Shown: positions 33,001-37,000 of the stretch, one piece after another | Layout of the letters: the number at the start of each line of letters is the position of its first letter | Position numbering within the stretch: position 1 is the stretch's first letter | DNA from: an uncultured Oscillospiraceae bacterium | Lineage (GTDB): Bacteria > Bacillota_A > Clostridia > Oscillospirales > Acutalibacteraceae | Assembly (NCBI GenBank): GCA_910587995.1 | Contig: CAJUNS010000026.1 | Location: 1 to 37,000 of the forward strand | Reading direction: 5' to 3' | Length of the DNA stretch: 37,000 nucleotides | The notes under the pieces: generated by a model | Seen by the model: only the letters and a program-made list of their open reading frames with translations | Database searches by the model: none | Told to the model about the DNA's origin: nothing | Translations under genes and position numbers: made by a program

Positions 33001-34356
33001 AAGGCGGGCACCATCTCCACCGTGGCGGAAAAAACCGCCTTTGGCTATGTAAAGGCCTACGCCGAGGAGCGGGGCCGGACCTTCCACAACGCGGAGATGA
33101 AGCGGCTGGCTTTGGGCTGCACCGGCGTAAAGCGCACCACGGGCCAGCATCCCGGCGGCATGATTGTGGTGCCCCGGGGCATGGAGGTCTATGACTTCTG
33201 CCCGGTGCAGCACCCGGCCAACGACCAAAAGTCCCCCAACATCACCACCCACTTCGACTTCCACTCCATCCATGACAATGTGTGCAAGCTGGACGAGCTG
33301 GGCCACGATGTGCCCACCATTTACCACTACCTGGAGGAATACACCGGCATCCCAGTGATGAAGGTGAGCATGAGCGACCCGGAGGTCATGAGCCTCTTCA
33401 GCTCCCCGGCGGCTTTGGGCCTGACCCCCGAGGACATTGGCGGGGTGAAGACCGGCACCCTCTCCCTGCCGGAGCTGGGCACGCCCTTTGTGCGGGGCAT
33501 GCTGGAGGAGTGCAAGCCCACCCGGTTTTCGGACTTTTTGCAGATTTCCGGTCTCTCTCACGGCACGGACGTGTGGCTGGGCAACGCCCAGGAGCTCATC
33601 CGGGACGGAACCTGCACCATTTCCGAGGTCATCGGTACTCGGGACCAGATTATGGTCTATTTGCTGAACAAGGGCCTGGAGCCGAAAATGGCCTTTAAAA
33701 TTATGGAAATCGTCCGCAAGGGCAAGGCGGGCAAGCTGCTGACCGAAGAGCACATTGCCGCCATGCAGGAGCACGACGTGCCCCAGTGGTACATTGACAG
33801 CTGTTTTAAAATCAAGTATATGTTCCCCAAAGCCCACGCGGCGGCCTACATGATCGCGGCCCTGCGGCTGGGCTGGTACAAGGTGCACAAGCCCATTGAG
33901 TTTTACGCGGCCTACTTTACGGTGCGCAGCACGGACTTTGACGGGGTGACCGCCAGCAGGGGCCGGGAGGCGGTGCAGCGGAAAATGCGGGACCTGGACC
34001 AGAAGATTAAAAACCGGGAGGCCAGCGCCAAGGAGGAGTCGGAGTTCGACACCCTGCAAATCATCAACGAGATGATGGCCCGCAACATTGAGCTGCTGCC
34101 TGTGGACCTGTACAAATCCTCTTCCACCCAGTTTTTGGTGGAGGATGGAAAAATCCGCCTGCCCTTTTCCAGCCTGGGGGGCGTGGGCGGCGCGGCGGCG
34201 GCCAGCTTGGAAGAGGCCCGGGAAAGCGGCGGGGCGTATATTTCCATTGACGACCTGCAAAGCCGGGCGAAAATTTCCAGCGCGGTGATAGAAGTGCTGC
34301 GCTCCGTGGGCTCCCTGGCGGGCCTGCCGGAAAGCAGCCAAACCACGCTGTTCTGA
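30022..34356 (+). CDS. polC: DNA polymerase III alpha subunit, Gram-positive type
   Basis: This 1444-residue replicative polymerase is characteristic of Firmicutes. Reading from the N-terminus: a PolC-specific region; an OB fold (about residues 233-326, LGSAVAWGEIFSME); a PHP domain starting VELHLHTSMSD (about 338); an inserted DnaQ-like proofreading domain with FICFDLETTGL (about 427), AHNAGFDTGF (about 511) and HHRADDDA (about 570); then the catalytic core with YLVGSRGSVGSSFVAS (about 883), a zinc site (VCPQCRHSEF and CPHCHIP) and the catalytic Asp pair PDIDLNFSGE (about 965). All exonuclease acidic residues are present, so proofreading should be active, unlike in PolA. ATG 30022 follows AAAGGAG. 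Confidence 0.98.
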   Translation: MTTIGAFFQKECKAGNFPSQLLQGEIQSMAVNRADRSVTVSVRFSQFVEYGDLQKLARQVESPGVRRVELRPVFPGECFSAASLGSLAAALKERDASLNGTLQGARAQLDGGTLTITLAHGGYELLAARDTAGKMSALIRDWFGVDCAVAFDGKLAVKEGEASLVEQVHHQEEKNRREAVLREMEEYEEALADQNAKRKISVREGESLLPQIILETARPVLGPVPKTKPVPLSGWSLELGSAVAWGEIFSMESKETRDKSKKIYSIDITDYTGSMTLKVIQDASQCKELDKLKKGQSILVRGSLEYDRYDRENVLRPRSIATVDQMQVVDDAMEKRVELHLHTSMSDLDGITPAADLINQAHRWGQKAVAITDHGVAQAFPEAMNAEAAIRKEDPDFKVIYGTEAYFVNDLVPAAVGDCAAPLDGEFICFDLETTGLSAKKERITEIGAVRVKDGKVTDHFDTFVNPERPIPPKITELTGITDQMVKDAPKEKEAVEAFYRFCGESPVLVAHNAGFDTGFLRASGERTGVKFDFPYIDTVPMCRSLLKDIKDCKLDTVAKYLKLSPFNHHRADDDAAVLGEIFIELARRLREDQGAGTVNDINQALAGGDPKKLRAYHQIILVKNNTGLKNLYRLISEGHLHYYYRNPRIPKSRLNQYREGLLIGSACEAGELFRAMTAGESFESLCKIAEYYDYLEIQPIGNNMFMVRNGDTTEEGLREYNRTIVRIGEKLGKPVVATCDVHFKDPKDADFRKIIMKGFADADQQAPLYMRTTAEMLKEFEYLGKEKAFEVVVANTNKIADMIDHIRPVPNGNFPPFIEGAQEQLVEITWRRAKERYGDPLPPIVEARLNKELGSIIKHGFSVLYMTAQKLVADSEAHGYLVGSRGSVGSSFVASMSGISEVNPLEPHYVCPQCRHSEFITDGSVDSGFDLPPKDCPHCHIPMDRDGHTIPFETFLGFDGDKVPDIDLNFSGEQQSSSHRFTEELFGRDNVFKAGTISTVAEKTAFGYVKAYAEERGRTFHNAEMKRLALGCTGVKRTTGQHPGGMIVVPRGMEVYDFCPVQHPANDQKSPNITTHFDFHSIHDNVCKLDELGHDVPTIYHYLEEYTGIPVMKVSMSDPEVMSLFSSPAALGLTPEDIGGVKTGTLSLPELGTPFVRGMLEECKPTRFSDFLQISGLSHGTDVWLGNAQELIRDGTCTISEVIGTRDQIMVYLLNKGLEPKMAFKIMEIVRKGKAGKLLTEEHIAAMQEHDVPQWYIDSCFKIKYMFPKAHAAAYMIAALRLGWYKVHKPIEFYAAYFTVRSTDFDGVTASRGREAVQRKMRDLDQKIKNREASAKEESEFDTLQIINEMMARNIELLPVDLYKSSSTQFLVEDGKIRLPFSSLGGVGGAAAASLEEARESGGAYISIDDLQSRAKISSAVIEVLRSVGSLAGLPESSQTTLF

Positions 34357-34433
34357 AAAAAACCACACCCCATGCCAAACCATACCGCTGTTTCAGCAGA
34401 AAATGGCGGTCCCCAAAAAGAAGGAGGCCCTCC

Positions 34434-35462
34434 ATGAGACAACTCATCAAACCCCAAAAACTGCAAAAAGGCGACACCATTGCCGCCATCTCCATTTCCG
34501 GCGGCCGCGCCGGTGACCCTGACCTGCTCTGGCGCTATGAACTGGGCAAAAAACGCCTGGAAGAAGACTTTGCCCTCCACGTGGTGGAAACCCCTCACGC
34601 TCTCCGCGGCGCCAAGTACCTTTACGAGAACCCTCAGGCCCGGGCCGAGGATTTGCACTGGGCTTTGGAAAACCCCTCTGTCAAGGGCATTATCGCCAAC
34701 ATGGGCGGGGACGACTCCTACCGGCTGCTGCCTTACATTGACTATGAGCTTATCCGCTCACACCCCAAAATCTATATGGGCTTCTCCGACATCACCACCA
34801 CCTGTATGGTGTTCGCCCACGCGGGGGTGATGAGCTATTACGGCCCCAACCTGCTGACCCCCATTGCCCAGCCCGGGAGCCTGGACGCCTACACCAAAGC
34901 TGCCGTAGAGCGGGCCCTGTTCTCCGGGGAGGCCATTGGCCGGGTGGAGCCCTGTCCCCGCCATACCCCAATTGAATGGCGGAACCTGCCCGAGGAGGAG
35001 ATTATTTGGCAAGAAAACCCCGGGTACCAGGTGCTTCAGGGCAGCGGCCGGGTCTGCGGAAGGCTGATAGGCGGCTGCATGGGCCCCTTGCAGCAAATCA
35101 TGGGCACAGAGGTGTTCCCGGGCCGGGAGCTTTGGGAGGGGAGCATTCTATTTATAGAGAACCTCTCCCCCTATAACAGCGCCCTTGCCGCGCTCCACGG
35201 CTGGCGGGCCCTGGCGGCCAGCGGGGCATTGGAGTCATGCGCCGGAATCATCACCCCCGCTATGGGCAATGAGGATAGGGAAGTGCTCTTAAAGGTACTG
35301 AAGCATGAAGTACACCGGGAGGATTTGCCAGTACTTTCCGGCGTGGACTTCGGCCACCGCACACCTATGACCGTGCTGCCGGTAGGCGCAATGGCGGAAT
35401 TAAACTGCGAAGAAAGCCGGTTCTCTATTTTGGAAAGCGGGACAGCCGGGCTGCTTTCTTAA
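34434..35462 (+). CDS. S66-family peptidase (LD-carboxypeptidase / MccF-like)
   Basis: This 342-residue cytoplasmic serine peptidase has the S66 fold with a Ser-Glu-His triad: MGFSDITTT (Ser118), LFIENLSP (Glu242) and VDFGHRTPMTVLPVG (His308). GIIANMGGDDSYRLLP is a further family block. In the family LdcA removes the terminal D-Ala from tetrapeptides during cell-wall recycling, while MccF cleaves microcin-type peptide-nucleotides and gives self-immunity. The present length fits either. No signal peptide is seen. GAAGGAGG precedes the ATG. It follows polC after about 78 bp. Confidence 0.88.
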   Translation: MRQLIKPQKLQKGDTIAAISISGGRAGDPDLLWRYELGKKRLEEDFALHVVETPHALRGAKYLYENPQARAEDLHWALENPSVKGIIANMGGDDSYRLLPYIDYELIRSHPKIYMGFSDITTTCMVFAHAGVMSYYGPNLLTPIAQPGSLDAYTKAAVERALFSGEAIGRVEPCPRHTPIEWRNLPEEEIIWQENPGYQVLQGSGRVCGRLIGGCMGPLQQIMGTEVFPGRELWEGSILFIENLSPYNSALAALHGWRALAASGALESCAGIITPAMGNEDREVLLKVLKHEVHREDLPVLSGVDFGHRTPMTVLPVGAMAELNCEESRFSILESGTAGLLS

Positions 35463-35487
35463 ATCGATATAGTAGCGAGATAAAGTA

Positions 35488-35516
35488 TTGACAAATTCCG
35501 GCGGATGGTTTATTAT
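35488..35516 (+). promoter_or_regulatory. Sigma-A promoter of hisZ-hisG
   Basis: TTGACA (35488-35493) and TATTAT (35511-35516) are 17 bp apart; transcription should start near 35523. This places an in-frame upstream ATG (35505) outside the transcript and supports ATG 35553. Confidence 0.85.
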
Positions 35517-35552
35517 AGTAAAACAGTAAACCGGTTAGGAGAAGCCATCAAG

Positions 35553-36752
35553 ATGAGAAAATATACGAAGCTTACCCCAGAAGGGGTACGGGACGTGCTC
35601 TTTGAGGAGTGCCGCGCCCGGGGCCGGGCCCGGGAGAGGCTGACGGAGATTTTCACCCGCCGGGGCTACCAGGAGGTCATGACCCCGGGCCTAGAATATT
35701 TTGACGTGTTTAACCTGCCCGGGGCGGCTATTCCCCAGCAGGAGATGTATAAATCCACGGACCACGCCGGCCGGCTGCTGGTCTTCCGGCCGGACTCCAC
35801 CCTGCCCATTGCCCGGATGGCGGCGGCGCGGCTGCAAAACCACCGCCGCCCCATGCGGCTTTACTACTGCCAAAACGTCTACCGGAGCTGCCCCGCCCTC
35901 TCGGGCAAAAGCCATGAGCTGGCCCAAATGGGCGTGGAGCTGCTGGGGGCCTCCGGCCTGCGGGCAGATCTGGAGGTTATCGGCACGGCGGTGGAGGCCC
36001 TGGAGGCCGTGGCCCCTGATTTTCGCATTGAGCTGGGCCACGCCGGGGTGTTCCAGCGGCTGGCCGGGCGGCTGGAGGTCTCTCCGGAGCGGCGGGAGGA
36101 GATCCGCGCCACCATTGAGGCCAAAAATTACGGGGCCCTGGACAGCCTCCTGGACCCCCTGGGGGGAAGCCCTCAGGCCGAGGCCATCCGCAGGCTGCCC
36201 CGGATGTTTGGAGGCGAAGAGGCCCTGGCCCAGGCGGAGCGCTGGGACCTGGACGGAGACGCGGCCCAAACCCTGGCCTACCTGCGGCGGCTTTATACGG
36301 CTCTCAAGGAGCTGGGCCTGGGCGGCCGGCTGATGGTGGACCTGGGGCTGGTCCAGCGGAACGACTACTACACCGGGGTGGTGTTCAGCGGGTATGTGCA
36401 GGAGCAGGGCGGGCCGGTGCTCACCGGCGGGCGTTACGATGGCCTGTGCGGCCAATTGGGAGCCCCCATGCCCGCGGCGGGCTTTGCCCTGGACCTGGAC
36501 GCGGCGGCACGGCTGGGCACGGATCTGGGGGAAGCCCCTCCGGCGGCGGTGCTGGTGCACGGAGAAGCGGGCTATGAGGCTCAGGCCCAGCGGGAGCTGG
36601 CCCGGTTGGCCGGGGAGGGCGTCCGGGCGGAGGCCTCGGTGTGGGAGAGCCTGGAAGAGGCTTTAGCCTATGCCCGGGAGGCCGGTATTGAGAAGGTGCT
36701 CTGCGCCGGAGAAACGGTGCGGGAGCTGACCGGAAAGGAGGCGGGCCTATGA
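35553..36752 (+). CDS. hisZ: ATP phosphoribosyltransferase regulatory subunit
   Basis: This 399-residue protein is a paralogue of histidyl-tRNA synthetase that has no tRNA charging role; with short HisG it forms the first enzyme of histidine synthesis and carries feedback sensing by histidine. The class II synthetase motifs are present: LTPEGVRDVLFEECRA, GYQEVMTPGLEYFDVF, FRPDSTLPIARMAAARLQ (motif 2 region) and YCQNVYR. The anticodon-binding domain of true HisRS is reduced. AGGAG lies about 11 nt before the ATG. The stop overlaps hisG (ATGA). Confidence 0.93.
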   Translation: MRKYTKLTPEGVRDVLFEECRARGRARERLTEIFTRRGYQEVMTPGLEYFDVFNLPGAAIPQQEMYKSTDHAGRLLVFRPDSTLPIARMAAARLQNHRRPMRLYYCQNVYRSCPALSGKSHELAQMGVELLGASGLRADLEVIGTAVEALEAVAPDFRIELGHAGVFQRLAGRLEVSPERREEIRATIEAKNYGALDSLLDPLGGSPQAEAIRRLPRMFGGEEALAQAERWDLDGDAAQTLAYLRRLYTALKELGLGGRLMVDLGLVQRNDYYTGVVFSGYVQEQGGPVLTGGRYDGLCGQLGAPMPAAGFALDLDAAARLGTDLGEAPPAAVLVHGEAGYEAQAQRELARLAGEGVRAEASVWESLEEALAYAREAGIEKVLCAGETVRELTGKEAGL

Positions 36753-37000
36753 GGCCGCTGCGCATTGCCCTGACCAAGGGGCGGCTGGAAAAATCCACGG
36801 TGGCGCTGATGGAGCGGGCGGGCCTGGACTGCTCGGCCCTGCGGGACAAGGGCCGCAGGTTGATTTTACCCATTGGCAGCGGCTTGGAGGCTGTGCTGGC
36901 CAAGGCCGGGGATGTGATCACCTACCTGGAGCACGGGGCGTGCGACCTGGGCGTGGTGGGCAAGGACGTGATTCTAGAGCGGGGCGGGCAGTTCTTCGAG
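36749..37000 (+). CDS. hisG: ATP phosphoribosyltransferase, short form, N-terminal part (runs off the right edge)
   Basis: The first 84 residues are visible. They begin MRPLRIALTKGRLEKSTVAL, the family opening, and include YLEHGACDLGVVGKDVI, the usual active-site region. HisG couples ATP to PRPP in the first step of histidine synthesis. Short HisG needs HisZ, which lies directly upstream with a 4-bp ATGA overlap, so translational coupling is likely. GGAAAGGAGG stands about 8 nt upstream. Confidence 0.94.
   Translation, partial: MRPLRIALTKGRLEKSTVALMERAGLDCSALRDKGRRLILPIGSGLEAVLAKAGDVITYLEHGACDLGVVGKDVILERGGQFFE

Noticed and set aside
35505..35552. Upstream ATG start for hisZ
   Set aside because: It lies between the -35 and -10 boxes of the promoter, so it is not in the transcript, and HisZ homology begins at the later ATG.

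Overview
The window looks like chromosomal DNA of a high-GC member of the Clostridia, most likely an Oscillospiraceae-type gut bacterium (Flavonifractor / Pseudoflavonifractor / Oscillibacter-like). The reasons are: a Gram-positive PolC replicase next to a MEP-pathway/cell-envelope cluster (pyrH-frr-uppS-cdsA-dxr-rseP-ispG), a HisZ/short-HisG pair, a TPP riboswitch in front of thiT, strong AGGAGG-type ribosome binding sites, sigma-A promoters with 17-bp spacers, and G+C around 60% by eye. The species is an inference; no search was possible.

Left part (1-8.7 kb): the start of leuB, then proA-proC (proline synthesis, minus strand), divergent from polA, followed by an FGGY sugar kinase. A gene-free stretch of about 530 bp (6882-7416) is a mosaic of inverted and direct repeats. 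Minus strand, 7.4-18.2 kb: an operon murF-VOC protein-GNAT-like protein with its own promoter and a long structured leader; murE-GyrI-like-pepC; a GNAT acetyltransferase; and lepA-lipoprotein-hemW.

Middle (18.4-21.5 kb): a sugar-phosphate isomerase-like TIM barrel, convergent with thiT (TPP riboswitch with a clear terminator), and fba (class II aldolase). Right part (21.5-37 kb, all plus strand): a small frameshifted Cys-rich gene and pyrH, frr-uppS, cdsA-dxr-rseP, ispG-hydrolase-histidine phosphatase-polC, an S66 peptidase, and hisZ-hisG (hisG runs off the edge). These genes link UMP supply, ribosome recycling, isoprenoid precursors (dxr, ispG), the undecaprenyl carrier (uppS), phospholipids (cdsA), peptidoglycan precursors (murE, murF) and replication (polA, polC).

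The gene content is mostly housekeeping. I see no complete transposase, prophage, CRISPR array, tRNA or rRNA. The unusual content is small and non-coding. (i) A family of roughly 80-90 bp hairpin elements with terminal inverted repeats: two copies have 7-8 bp target duplications, one of them cleanly splitting a 21-bp tandem array, and a third copy is a remnant. (ii) A separate 156-bp element with 14-bp terminal inverted repeats inserted at TA inside the pyrH stop codon. (iii) Structured leaders of murF and polA. (iv) The repeat mosaic at 6.96-7.40 kb.
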